A DNA stretch of 59,026 nt from Atkinsonella hypoxylon (Eukaryota; Ascomycota; Sordariomycetes; Hypocreales; Clavicipitaceae). Both the position numbers and the translations under genes were made by a program. The stretch is from assembly GCA_000729835.1 (NCBI GenBank), contig JFHB01000192.1:1-59026 (forward strand), written 5' to 3'. Below the pieces are notes generated by a model that worked only from the letters and a program-made list of their open reading frames with translations, was not told the origin of the DNA and did no database searches. Positions 9,573-20,922 of the stretch are shown piece after piece (the stretch's first letter is position 1; each line of letters begins with the position of its first letter).

Positions 9573-12500
9573 TCAGTATTTGTTCCCGTGCACCATTCTG
9601 GAATTCAAAGTTTCAATCATACCTCTTTTCCGCCGTCTTTCCTCTCGCGCTGCCTGTTCTTCTGGGCTCTTTGGAGTCATAGCTCTCGGTCCGCTGGGTC
9701 GTCGGCTGGGCACGCCAAGCGCAGCATTCAGATTTCGGTTCTCCAACTTAGGGCTACTACCAGAGTAATGGCTGACATAGGTCCCAGTCATGGTGCCGTA
9801 CCCGCTCTCCAAACTCTGCTGGGGAGCTGGGCTTCCATCCTTTTGCAGCCTGGAAAGTCGACTTGACCTCGGCGGAGTGCGGGAATCAGGAGAGTCAATC
9901 GACTCCTTAGGCGGACGTGGTGGTCCAGATTGCTGTCCGGGAGAAGAAAAATAGTCGCCCTCTGGACCAGGAGCCGAGGAGGTGTTACTGAATCTATTCG
10001 TGTTTTGAGGCAGGCGGTTGAGGCTTGTGGCAGAACCTGCCCAGTCAGTAGAACGTGGTGTCATGGGGTTATTGTATTCCTGAGCGGAGGACTCTAGTGC
10101 CGTGCGATACCTCTCAGTCTGGCCAGGTCTTGGCTGGGGATGCTGTAGATTGAGTGAGTTACGATGGGCCTTGTACTTCGGATCTTCAGGGGTCATATGC
10201 TGTGTTAATGACGGGCCCTGAGACGCGCGGTTATCGCCCCGCGCCGCCACGAAGTTGGGGTCCGAGAAACCAGTATGAAGCTTGTCTTCGCCATAAAGGT
10301 CGTGCCCATAGTCGCCTGCTTCGTCATATGATGCGAGGCTGGACCCCGAACGTGATGGAGCTTGGAACTCATCGTATTTGGGTCCCTTTTTGGAAGCGCC
10401 GCTGCCTCGAAAGGCTTTTCCAACACTGGACGCTGTGGTTCCGGACCAACGCGATATCTTAGGGAGCCAGCCAATGGAACTTGTCTTGCTCTTCTTGCCC
10501 TTGTCAGCGCGAGGCGTATTTTCAGCACTCAAGGGCTGCTGCTCTGTCGTAGGTGCCAACCGTGGCGGTGCCTCCAGTGGGACGGAGCCACCACGTTGGA
10601 TGTGCTCAGCCGTCGAGGGCTGGGGATAAAAGCTGCCTGATCGCTCTACACTTGGAGATGCATCGTCATATTGATACTCCTCTTCATGTTCTGGTACCGT
10701 GCTGATTCTGTGCTCCGAGACTTTTCGTTCGCCACCGTCGACAGGTCCGGATTTGCGACACTGTTTTTCCACACCGGTCCGTGGCTGCCTAGCGCGGGAA
10801 GGAGTCGAGCTACCTTCTGGTTCGTAGCTTTTGTCGTGTTCATGTTGGCTTTCTGGCTTAAAGTTCTCGTAAGACTGGCCAGGACCACTACTCGATACTG
10901 GGTGAGTTGTCTGCGTCTTGAGCACGTCAACCTCACCAAGCAGTTGCATAAGCATATCCTCGATGCGGCTAAGGTCATTTGTTCCCTTTGCACTGAGACC
11001 TTGTAGTGCTCGTTTCCACATATTTTTCTTCTTGATGGCGGTTTCGTCAAGTGTGCCTGCTTGGGAAGGACTTTGGAGGGAGCGTGAGGCAGCGCCAGGA
11101 TATGGCCTAGGCCCATTGATAGCTTTTTGTAGCTTCTCGGTATTCTCCACATTGGCAAATATGATATCGTCTCCAGTATCTTGCACAAGCTCTCTCATTT
11201 CGCGGAATGAGTTGCGCATTTCAAGGGCCGCGTTCATGAGCAGGGCCACAATTTCCGTGTCTCGCGCGCTGCGCTGGGCATCACGGACCATCAACTGCGT
11301 GCTATTAGTTAAGTGTTCGGTATCCAAAAATAATCAGCTCTACGGACGACTCACATGTTGCATTAATGCGATAATATCCTTGTTTTCGATTCGCTCAATG
11401 CCTGCACCCGTAGCAGCATCGTAGAAAGGAGAGGACATGCCCTGGGACAAACCACTGAGATGACGCATGTGATTCTTGGGCGCATAGAACGGGTCTTCGG
11501 CATCTGCAACAGCTGGGTTGAAGTCAACCGCTTTGCCTTTTGACTGCTGGACGTTTGGTGGTGTGCGGCTAGGCCCATCCGACATGTAAGCTTCCTCATA
11601 TTTGTTGACAAATCCAGGACTACCAGTGTTGAAACCAGGACCAAGTCCTCTCGCAGCGAGCAGCTTCTCATTGAGCTCCAGGTTGACGATAGGACTGGCA
11701 TCTTCGTATGGATTTGTGACCAAGGTATCTCGCTTACGCTCATCTGATGTGCGATGCCACTCTTCTTCTTCCTTGCCTATGTCATTGTTGTGAGTGGCAG
11801 CCATTCCTGAGGCACCTCCAACCGCCTCAGTGATTCTGAGCCCGCCCCTCGCTTCCTTGCCTGCATCATCTCCGCGAGGCGTCGAATTGTGTTGCGAAGA
11901 TGTGGCCCTTTCAGACGACTCTTTATGCATCGGTTGACCATCCAGTCGCTCTTCGACCAATGACGGGCTTGTTTGCAATTCACTTTCTGCATAGCCTATC
12001 TCAGGCATTGGGTCGTTCATGTCCGGAATGCCGCTTGTTCCAAGTTTGGGATGCTCCTCGAAATCCAATCTATCAGTACTATGCGTCAGAGTGTCACAAG
12101 GCTCCCAGCCATGATGCATTGTCCTCTCTTTAAAAGATCTGTTGCGAGCCACACCAGCAGGTTGGAAGTCTTCCACGAACTGGCCGGCTGCTGCTGCTTG
12201 TTTCCTTCCCTTTGCAGCTTTCAAAGCCGCAGCAGCCGCACCGACAGCTCCAGCCGTGATTGCTGCCTCAGACGCAGTTGGCGAGTGCCGGTACTTGCTT
12301 CGAGGAATCTTACGGCCGTACTCGTCCATATCGTACTCGGAATGGTCCTGAGACTGAGCGGCAGATTTGGATTCTGGTGTTGCCTTTCTATCGTCACCAA
12401 CCTCTCGTGGGTCATCGAGGTCCGTCCTGTCAGAACTGCCGTGGCCACAGCTACTTTGAGGCTTGTTTAGATCATTGTATGACAGCGTGGAGTCTCTGGC

Positions 12501-14843
12501 AGCGTTATAATCGTAACCAGATGCCCCAGTGACGACGGACTGGTCAAGCATAGAACCATCTACGAGAGAAGCAACAGCTGACTCAACACCAAGAGGTGGA
12601 TGAACAAAGTTTGGATTGGCACCGACTCCCCTTACAGCCTGTCCGGCGGCTGCTTCATCGTATTGGTCGGCACCATTCGTTGAGAGTGAATTGTAATCAC
12701 GTACGTTGCGTGAAATAGACTCATCTGACTGCGTTAAAAGCTGCCGCCCGGAGCGCTCTGGCGATTTGCTGGGAGACGTTTCCCCAAATGTCTGTGGTAG
12801 CGGTGCTTCGCTATCGGCTTCGGTATAGCCAGATACACTTGGGATGGGGCTAAGTCCCCTTGCGCCGGCCTGGTAAGGAACATATCGTAGCGGTGGAGGA
12901 ACGTCCTGAGTACTAAAATAACGGTCTTCAAAATCCTCCTCTTGGTCACCAGGAGGGTGCAGTCCGTCTCGAGTCTTCTTATACTCATCATAAGAGCCAA
13001 TAGGAACTTTGCGGCCGTACTCATCCGTTTCATATTCTTGAACATGTCCGTTGTTCCCACGGGGCAACGCTGTCAAATCACCATGTGATATATTTGCATG
13101 CTGCATAACCATGGCGTGTTTCTCATGGTCAATAGCTGACTTGACGCGGGTAGGAGTAGAAGCACTAGAACGGTTGCTCTCTTCATGTACGACTTCCCGG
13201 TTTGACTCAATTAGCTCCTCACTTGCAGAGTGTGGTCGTTCAGACTCTGCAGACAGGATGGATGTTCGCGTAAGTTCTGACGGATTGAAATCACTCATGA
13301 GAGGCATGGGCGGTGCAGGTGCAATATCATCGTCGTGGTCTTCGTCGTTGTCAAACACATCGCGACCCAAGCTTCGGCTCCTAGCATGTTCAGCTCTTCT
13401 CCGACGTCTATCGCGAGATTTCTTCTCAGATGACTCAGAACCGTCCTTCATCATTGATCCTACGCCTTGTGCCAATGCCGCCTCGGCCGCTCCAGCTGCT
13501 GCAGCCTTAAGCAAGTTGTTGCTACGCTTGGGCGTAACAGCGTCTCCTTCATGACTCTGGTATTCTGCCGCGATTGAATCTCGGCTAGCACTATGTAGCG
13601 AAGCGTCATCGTCGTACTCATGGCGGGCTTCTCTATTGCGCCTTTCTTTGCGTTTTGCACCGTCTCGCGCAATGTCGACTCGTTGCTCTGAAGACCGCCT
13701 GCGGTCTATTGAAAAATCCTCCCGAGAAAGGGAAGTGGCGGATGAGGTAATGGAGCCACGCCGGCTCTCGCGCTTGCTCTGCTCTCGTTTGAGGGCGCTT
13801 AGCTCCGGTAAAATTAGCCGTCGGATGGCATCCTCGACAGTTTCCAATAATTTTGGATTGTTGATTGACACTTTTGAGGCACCCGACTGAATTGAACGTG
13901 TGTCCAGGGATTGATGGCTCGCGGCATTATGAGACAATACAGCACTGGAATCCACTGCGCTAATGCTGGATTCCTGTTGAGCGCGACTAGACCGATGGCG
14001 TGCGGAGCGAGTCTGGTCCTCGACTTGTTCGCTAACACTACTGGTTCTGCTTTTAGAATGCCGTTTCTTGTCGGGCTTGTCCTTCAAATTCTCCAGTATT
14101 TTTACTCTCTCTCTCGATCGCGTCTTGTTTTTGCTTATTTCCCCCGTGGCCACACCTTCTAGCGCACCAGAGGCAGCAGAAGCCGCGGCGGCGGTGATGC
14201 TATCGCCTCGAAATGGACTTGAAGGCCTCTTTACATCACCTCCTTGGCCTGCGCCATCTAAGAAACTGTTTGTGGGAATGGCTGAAATCTCGGACGGGTT
14301 GCCTGGCTGATACGATTCCGCCGAGGGAATCAGAGGGCTAGCAGGGCGCCGCCGTCTGTGGCTGCGGTCTATCTCAATGTCGATCGGATTCCGTGAAACA
14401 TTTGATTCCTCTGTTGCTGATGCATAGGATGTCATACTATTTGCGTCTTCGCCGTCGTGCAACTCGATCTCTCGCGAAGCAATTGCTTGATCGAGAGGTA
14501 TTCGGCGAGTAAGAGATGCCTTACGTGTCCCTTTAGTTTCAGTCACCTGAATATGGTCGCCCTTGCTTTTCTTAGATGGCGTCAACCGGACACGAACACT
14601 GGGCTTGCGGCCTTGTCCTGAACCATTCTTACCACCCTCGAAATACTCGATGAGCAGCGATGTCTGGGATTTGTTGGCTTTGTGGCGGGTGCGAATTGTA
14701 ACGGGCGAGCCGTCCTCGGGAATGGAGTATGAAGATTTTTCGTCGCCAGGTTTGGAGATGTCAGTCGCTAGTTCGCTTGGTGTTGTCGTATCTGTCTCGG
14801 TCGGGGCTGGCAAGGGAGGCGGCTTCTTGGAGTCGACCCCCAT
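9573..14843 (-). CDS. Large disordered fungal protein with DEYGRK and PEEQA motifs
   Basis: Two exons, 11355-14843 and 9573-11294, joined across a 60-bp intron (GTGAGT..CAG, 11295-11354), give 1736 residues. The open frame extends upstream to a TTG, but the first ATG is at 14843 (MGVDSKKPPPLPAP), taken as the start. The protein is highly charged and Ser/Arg/Asp-rich. Visible elements are a conserved-looking N-terminus (TRHKANKSQTSLLIEYFEGG), two DEYGRK(V/I)P motifs, an Ala-rich patch, a probable helical stretch spanning the exon junction (RDAQRSARDTEIVALL), and a C-terminus with SPEEQAAREERRRKRG. I know no catalytic domain in it and give no function. The PEEQA motif echoes the RTPEEQAEHEKRKAER of the gene ending at 5381, so both may be scaffold-like cytoskeletal or septal proteins; that is speculation. 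Confidence 0.88.
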
Positions 14844-16880
14844 TGTGCCGATTTTTTTCAAGTTGAACAACGAAGGTGACAGCTAAGACAGGGTCCCAGC
14901 TATTCAATTCGGCAGCAGACGACCAGGTCGACAGCTAGAAAAGAATATCAGGTGGTTGCAGTCGATGTCGACTAGAATGAGTCAAGATACTCAAAAACCT
15001 GGGGAAATAACCAAAACATGCAAAACTAAACGACGAGGATATGGGATAAAGCGGGGGAAAAGGCCTGCCCAGCAAGTCTCGACGTCAGTCAGAGATATAA
15101 CACAAGATAAGATAATATTGGCAAATTACTCACTTGACTAAAGGGACACACCCGCCCAATTGATCTACAGCCAGTCACCCTTGGAGGAAAAGATAGATGG
15201 GAAAGTAGCCGGGATTGAGGGAAAGGAGTATGAAGATAAAAGGGACCAACCGCTATGGATTGACTCGAATACGTTGCGAAAACGCGCAACGCACAAGACA
15301 AGATAGATTGGAGGCTGTTGCGTGGTTGTTGGATGTGATGGCGGCTAAGCGAAAAGAGGGACTGCTGGACCAGACGGACGAAGAAATAGAGAGGAGTTGA
15401 GCGCAAGCAACGCAGGGATCGCCTCTAGCCTGCAAGTGCGCCAGTGTGCAAATGCGGTGCAAATGCGCAGGTGTGCAAGCAGTGGTCCTAGTGCTGGTAC
15501 AAACGGCAGGCAGCCAGTAGTTACCAGATGCCAGTACCAGATCAGATCAGACCAGACCAGACCAGACGGGACCAGACGGGACCAGACGGTACAGTCCCGC
15601 TGGTTCGCCACCAGACAACTAAACTAACTGTTGCGCCGTCGGGAGCCAGATAACTATCTGGTCTGGTACAACAGATTGATGGAAAACAAACTCGGTATGT
15701 AGCACACTTAAACGTGCGTCTGAAACGGCAGATGCACGATGAACTGCCAAACAACCAGGCTGTCCGAAGGCATACAGCGAAGGAGGAACGAGGACGATGC
15801 GATCGAAGAAGCAGGTGAAGAGAGGCCTTTAGTGGACAAGCTGAACGGCTGGCAAGAAACGACGACTCGGACCCGCCAGATCAAAGACCATGCACGAGCT
15901 GCGAACAAGCCAGCCTGCCTGCTAAATTTCCATGAGAGAGGGGCGGTGGGCAATAAGACGTAGGATCAAGCAGCCCAACCAAAGGCACCACTACCAACCA
16001 GCCCACGACAGGGGTAATTTCAACAGGATGAAGGGGGGTTTGATGAGCTGGCGGTGCCGACAAAGTGATCCAATGAAGCTTGAGTGCCCGGGGTGGCTGG
16101 GCGGGTGGGCGCTCGGGCTGTACGGGTAAGCTAGCAGTGGACAGTGACGTCCACAATTGCGCGGGTCTGCGCTTGCATCTGATCTGATTGATTGAAATGG
16201 CGGCAGAGGCTCCGTCATGCGATGCGATGGGGAGCGAGCGATGGAAAGTGACGGAGATGGTTCGGGAGCAACATGCAGTGGATAGCGGATACGGATGGCG
16301 GTCACGGCAGCCAGCGAGACGGGGAAGAGCGTGACTTCAGCGTGGGTTGAACTGACTGCATGTGGTTTGATATTAGTCCCAGGCAAAGCCTACTGTACTG
16401 GTGGTGCACAAGACGCACGCTTGTCCAAGCGACCCGAAACCAGAGAGGTAAATATCAGAAGCTAAACCTGTACGGAGTATAGACGTGTTTACACATGACA
16501 TGCGGAGTAGGTAGGTACCTAGGTACCCACAAATAATGTAGGCGCTTTCTTTTTTTTTTTTTCCTAACCGTAAGTAGCCATTAACCGTCCGTTGACGTGC
16601 CACAGTTTCACAACCGTTAACTCGAAAGTCTAAACCCGGCAGAAGTGTGTAATTGGTCCCGAACAAAACGATTGTTCCGACAATAGCCTCGTTGGTGAAG
16701 TCTGTGCTTCGTAAATGTTCAATTGCTCTGCGAGTTGCATCACGTGTATGCGCTCACCTGTGTACGAACCAATCATCTTGAAGCTTGTCATTTATTTTAT
16801 TAAAAAATGCAAACCTGCTTCCGTCTCATTCGATCAAGCACATGCATTTACCCGAGTTACTCGAGCCAATGAATCTTCTC
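14844..16880. other. Upstream region of the large minus-strand gene
   Basis: Long leader/promoter region without a convincing gene. It contains a short tandem repeat (15546-15590), one TACGGAGTA motif (16471-16479), a TAGGTAGGTACCTAGGTACC run (16507-16527) and a T-run (about 16550-16562). Confidence 0.5.
15546..15590. repeat. Short tandem repeat, GACCAGAC units
   Basis: Successive copies of GACCA and GACGGGACCA units run here. Non-coding minisatellite in the leader of the large minus-strand gene. Confidence 0.85.
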
Positions 16881-16888
16881 TAATCAAG

Positions 16889-16956
16889 AGGGGGTGAGAG
16901 CCCCGTCTGCTTGGACACCGAGCCTCTGTAAAGCTCCTTCGACGAGTCGAGTAGTT
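16889..16956 (+). pseudogene. Fragment of large-subunit (28S) rRNA gene
   Basis: About 68 bases match the 5' (D1/D2 domain) part of fungal 28S rRNA as I know it: GTGAGAGCCCCGTCTG, then TTGGACACCGAGCCTCTG, then AAAGCTCCTTCGACGAGTCG and AGTAGTTT. I see one likely substitution (C for G after GTCTG). The similarity ends sharply after AGTAGTTT, and the flanks are not rDNA. It is therefore an isolated, non-functional rDNA fragment in intergenic DNA, not an rRNA gene. Confidence 0.85.
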
Positions 16957-18351
16957 TTATCTCTTTGACGCTCGTAAGGCTACACTCACGACTTCAAGTG
17001 ACCCACCCTTGTTAGCTGACATAAGTAGCGATACTGGAAGTCTTTCACCGCAAAATATATTTGTAGCAGCTATTAGGACTTAGCTGATAACGCCTATTAG
17101 TCTGTTTTTAATCCGGTTATAATATAGTAAGGAGTTGTTTCTGTTATAAAGACTTCCACGCTCTGATATAGTCCCTAAGTACCTAAGGTATAGTGCTGTA
17201 TCAAAAGTCTGTCAAAAAGACACACTTTGTTGCGTTGCATATTATTAACTTGAGTTATCTACAACACCCTTATTATCTTGAAATTATTACAAGTTTATGA
17301 AATAGAGTCTAATTTATATCCCTTTAGCACTATTGTAAGGATCGCAGGGTTGAAGCTATTGTATTAAAGCTTAAAGCCTTAGCTATTCAATAGATGAAGA
17401 GCTATATAAATAGCTGTATGTTATATTGTACAATGTGAACTTTTATTTCTATGATAAGTGTCGTGTTAGAACGTGTATGTGGGTCTTTGACTGACTTTTG
17501 ATGTGGCGCTGTACCTAAGACGTGCGATGCGGCTGATGTTCTAAATGATCGTGAATGTAGCGAACCCCACCGTGCCCATCATTGCTGCTGCTGCCATGGT
17601 AACCGTTACCGTATCAACAAAAAGTATCTTTTGGTGGCCACTCCCTGCACCTGGCCAGAAGTCAAATCCGATTTCCTTCCCATTCAACCATACCATAACA
17701 GCTCCGCGTCTACACCCCCACATATACCGTTTTTGACTTGGCAAGGTTTCTAATTTCTTTCATGGTAGTTACAGTAAAGACTAACGTCTATCATGCGTAT
17801 TTGCCGCTAGAGGACGTCCAGATTACTGTGTCCTTTACAGAGTATTTCATGTGTTCTTTGCTCAGTTTCAACATATTATGATGGCTTCAATATTCCCTAT
17901 CGCATGCAAAGCACTCTTGTAAGAAGAGTGCGATGTCTGGTCATCTGAGAATAGCTGGAGAATAGACTACAATGGAATGCTTCTCGAAAAGTTCAGATAG
18001 CTTACTCATCAATCAAAGTGTCATATAGAAACATAGACGAATAATGCCTAACGATTAGGCATTGTTTTGGGAAGAGCACTTCATTCAAAAGACGCATGAG
18101 AGACTAACCACCTAGCGTGGCCTTTTCAAGTACCTTTCCTGTTCCATCCGGGCAAGCAAATTTCCGAGATGCAGTCACTCGGGCCGCAAGAACATCAGGA
18201 CATCTTGACTTGCTAATGTTATTATATCACATGGACCATGTTCTCACAGGCTCCACATCTTGCATCAAACTATGGCAAGAAGAACCCTGGCATGGTATTA
18301 GAATGAGACAAAGTTTTTCCGGCAATCTGCAAATTCTATGCCATCATTAAA
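16957..18351. other. AT-rich decayed tract and two hairpins
   Basis: From about 17030 to 17450 the DNA is much richer in A/T and TA steps than its surroundings, with no open frame, as expected of an old repeat eroded by mutation. Two perfect short hairpins follow: GCACTCTT/AAGAGTGC at 17911-17931 with a 5-base loop, and AATGCCTAA/TTAGGCATT at 18043-18063 with a 3-base loop. No gene seen. Confidence 0.55.
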
Positions 18352-18796
18352 TCATGTCACCTGACTCCGGACTGCCAGTCTCCTGAGTCATATAGAAAGT
18401 CATTCAGAGCGTCTTCTTGTCCGATAATGATCGCGACTTGAGTACACAAACATTTACTTACTGTAGCATCTTGCGCAGTCTCGCTTCAACATGTTCGACG
18501 TCATTTACTGCCCGCTTCTTGTATGGTAATATGTGCTGGAGACGGTTGAACAGGGTACTCTGATGGCAAACCGTGTCCGACATCACAGGCTCGTGACGCA
18601 CATGGTCTCGGTCCGATTGGAAATAGAGCCCAAATCGCTCATAGAGCCTGCCGACAAGAACTCTATCCTCCGGCCACACGTGGGTATTCGGTATTCGTTC
18701 TAGCCTCCTCTTATTCCAGACGAATATTATGAATGTGCCAATGGATAAAAGGACAACGAGAGGGATGAGAACCCATACGAAGGGCTCCGTGGGCAT
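18352..18796 (-). CDS. Small single-pass membrane protein, unknown
   Basis: ATG at 18796 gives MPTEPFVWV and one strong hydrophobic helix (LIPLVVLLSIGTFIIFVW, about residues 10-27) followed by a basic stop-transfer NKRRLER, then a soluble, charged tail. Unspliced, the frame ends at 18458 (112 residues). However, a perfect donor GTAAGT lies at the end (18461 reading down), and an acceptor CTCAG at 18383 would join a short last exon (18352-18382) for 121 residues; I favour the spliced form. Probably an N-out, C-in or tail-facing small protein of an internal membrane. No family recognised. The C-terminal half has a real-protein look (WPEDRVLVGRLYERFGLYF), which is why I keep it. Confidence 0.55.
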
Positions 18797-19335
18797 GCCA
18801 GACGTTTTCGCGGTCGAATATAGGAATACGCGGCTAATGGGATCGCAAACGAGGTCAAAATCTTATGTCTGTGAACGCGATTTACAACCTCGACAATGAG
18901 CTTCACACGAAGCACGACAAAGGGACTGGACAAAGCGTCAAGCTAGGATTAAAACAAGAGGTTTCTTTCAACAGTGGTGCTAGGTAGCAGAGCACATAGT
19001 TATCTCTATGATCTTGCACCAAGGGCCCGAATGCCGAAATCATGATATTGGGCCAGAGATTGGTCCTCGGCAGCACCCATCCTTTTCCAGCCGGTGAATG
19101 GGCTTCTTACTGTACGGAGTACGGAGCATATTAATGGAGGGTGGCTGGGTAGAAAGGATGATGGGTACCAGCGCAGTTGAGCCAATCCTATCTCGCCCCA
19201 CAAAAGAACCTTTGTTAGCATGGCAGCTCGTCTAATTATCGCCGTCACATTTTATTAGGAACTCTTGCCTTGACTCTGCCATAGACATAAATAAGCCAGA
19301 TCAAACAAAGGCATTGCAAACTTCATAAGACAAAG
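18797..19335. other. Intergenic, divergent promoters
   Basis: Lies between the small membrane protein gene (minus) and TFB5 (plus). It carries a TACGGAGTACGGAGCA run at 19113-19128. Otherwise nothing seen. Confidence 0.5.
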
Positions 19336-19749
19336 ATGCCACGCGCGATCCGAGGTTCGTTGGACGCCCCCATGCGGCGCGTTACTAGTATCCCAGCCAA
19401 AGCAGGCAACTGACCAGGACTGTCCATCATCTCAGGCGTGCTCATCGAATGCGACCCGTCGATCAAGTCCATCATCGTGAATATTGACAGCGACCACCAT
19501 AACTTCATCATTGAGGATTTAGACGAGGAGAGAGTGGTTGTGAAGGAAAACATGGTGCCATTGTTGAAGCAGAAACTCGAAGACGTCCGTACATCAGCTC
19601 CTGTTTATTACTGGAATTGCGTGTGGTTTGACGCCCTGTCACGCAGACTACCTACCCAATCATATATATTATATACTCACTGTACTTTCACGATATAGCG
19701 CCTGAAGGAGAACCTTCCACCAGTCGACGAGTCAGGGTCCGATGCATAA
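19336..19749 (+). CDS. TFB5: TFIIH subunit TFB5 (GTF2H5/TTDA)
   Basis: Smallest subunit of the TFIIH core, needed for nucleotide excision repair and Pol II transcription; it stabilises the p52/Tfb2 subunit. Three exons, 19336-19354, 19436-19584 and 19699-19749, give a 72-residue protein, matching the family size (about 71). The translated start MPRAIRGVLIECDPSIKSII contains the family hallmark GVLIECDP; FIIEDLDEERVVV and LLKQKLEDRLKENLP follow the beta-alpha fold of TTDA. Intron 1 has a clear branch site AACTGAC and CTCAG acceptor. No single-frame reading shows the gene because it is split into three tiny exons. Convergent with the isomerase gene 155 bp away. Confidence 0.95.
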
Positions 19750-19903
19750 CCACGAGACGTTCGAATTTCGAATACACAACATCAAGCGCCGGTTCATATC
19801 CCCTGAACCTGATGTCCCAGGTCGAGCAATGCTAGAGACGGAAAAAAAAAAAAAAAACTTATCAAGAGTCCCGTTTGGGGATGAAAGGATTATCTGCGCT
19901 CGA

Positions 19904-20922
19904 TTACAGCTTCTCAAACGTGGGTTTCTTCTTAGAGAACACGCTCATCAACGCGGCCGGCGTATCCCCCGCCTGCAACGCCACCGAATTCCAAATAGCA
20001 GTGTACCGCAAGGCAGCAGCAGTCGTGTTCTCCCTTCCGTAGTTCAACAGCTCCTTCGTTCCCTGCACAGCAACGGGACTCTTCTGCCCCAAGAGGGCCG
20101 CCATCTCAGTTGCTGCTTTGACCGTCTTGTCCTTGTCGTCGTGGATCTGGCTCACGAAGCCAACCTGAAGGGCTTCCTCCGCAGAGAAATACCGCGCAGA
20201 CATGCACACGTCTTTGACCCACGATGTCGAACCGACGATTTTGGGCAGTCGCGCGAGCGTGCCAATGTCGGCGGCTAGGCCAATATCAACCTCCTTGACG
20301 GCGAGTCGAGTTCCCCTTGCTGCGAGACGAATATCTGCACAGCAGGCAATGTCGATGGCGAGACCGAGGGATATCGCATGCAAGACGCAAATTACGGCTA
20401 ATGAGGATGTTAGCAGCCTACCCATGATTTTACGTAGGAAACTAAAACAAGTTTTCTTCTTTCCGTTCCGTATAAGAAAGCAAATTCACCACCCCATCCG
20501 TAGCCAGTTGTCCTGCATCTTTTCCCCATCGTGAATAAAATAAATTCATGACACGTACGTTTCTCGCACTTCTCCATCTCAGAAATGGATGCCTGAAACT
20601 CTTCGATATGCCCCCTCAAAGCCTTTGCCTTCCTCGCAGGGTCCAAATCAGACCCCTCGCCGCTAAGCGGGCCGTCAGAGCTCGCAGCCGTCACGTCCAA
20701 TCCCGCGGTAAACGCCCTGTCGCCAGCACCGCTCAGCACAACCGCCCTCACATCTGGATCATAGCCAAGTTGGCGGAATACGCAGCCGAACTCGAGCCAC
20801 ACAGCGCGTGTAAACGCATTGAGTTTCGCAGGTCGATTGATCTCCAGGTGTGCGACGAACTCGTGTGGAGAAGTCACGCGCATGAATTCGTACGATTTGT
20901 ATGCCGGGAGTACCGAGGCCAT
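19904..20922 (-). CDS. Delta(3,5)-delta(2,4)-dienoyl-CoA isomerase (ECH1-type)
   Basis: Enoyl-CoA hydratase/isomerase superfamily enzyme that shifts double bonds of unsaturated acyl-CoA during beta-oxidation. Exons 20559-20922 and 19904-20397 join across a 161-bp intron to give 285 residues. The junction restores EKPVICVLHAISLGLAID, the expected crotonase glycine loop. The three acidic residues of ECH1-type isomerases line up at Asp137, Glu157 and Asp165 with the same spacing (20 and 8) as in the mammalian enzyme; the last two sit in VKEVDIGLAADIGTLARLP. The true start is ATG 20922 (MASVLPAYKSYEF); the frame upstream has only a TTG. The C-terminus EKL is a weak PTS1-like tripeptide, so peroxisome is possible, mitochondria not excluded. 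Confidence 0.93.

Noticed and set aside
11295..11354. Two separate genes, one ending at 11340 and one starting at 11327
   Set aside because: The gap is a 60-bp intron (GTGAGT..CAG with a CTTAAC branch site) that joins both frames in phase; the apparent second start is not needed.
14844..14870. Start of the large minus-strand gene at 14870
   Set aside because: The codon there is TTG; the first ATG is at 14843.
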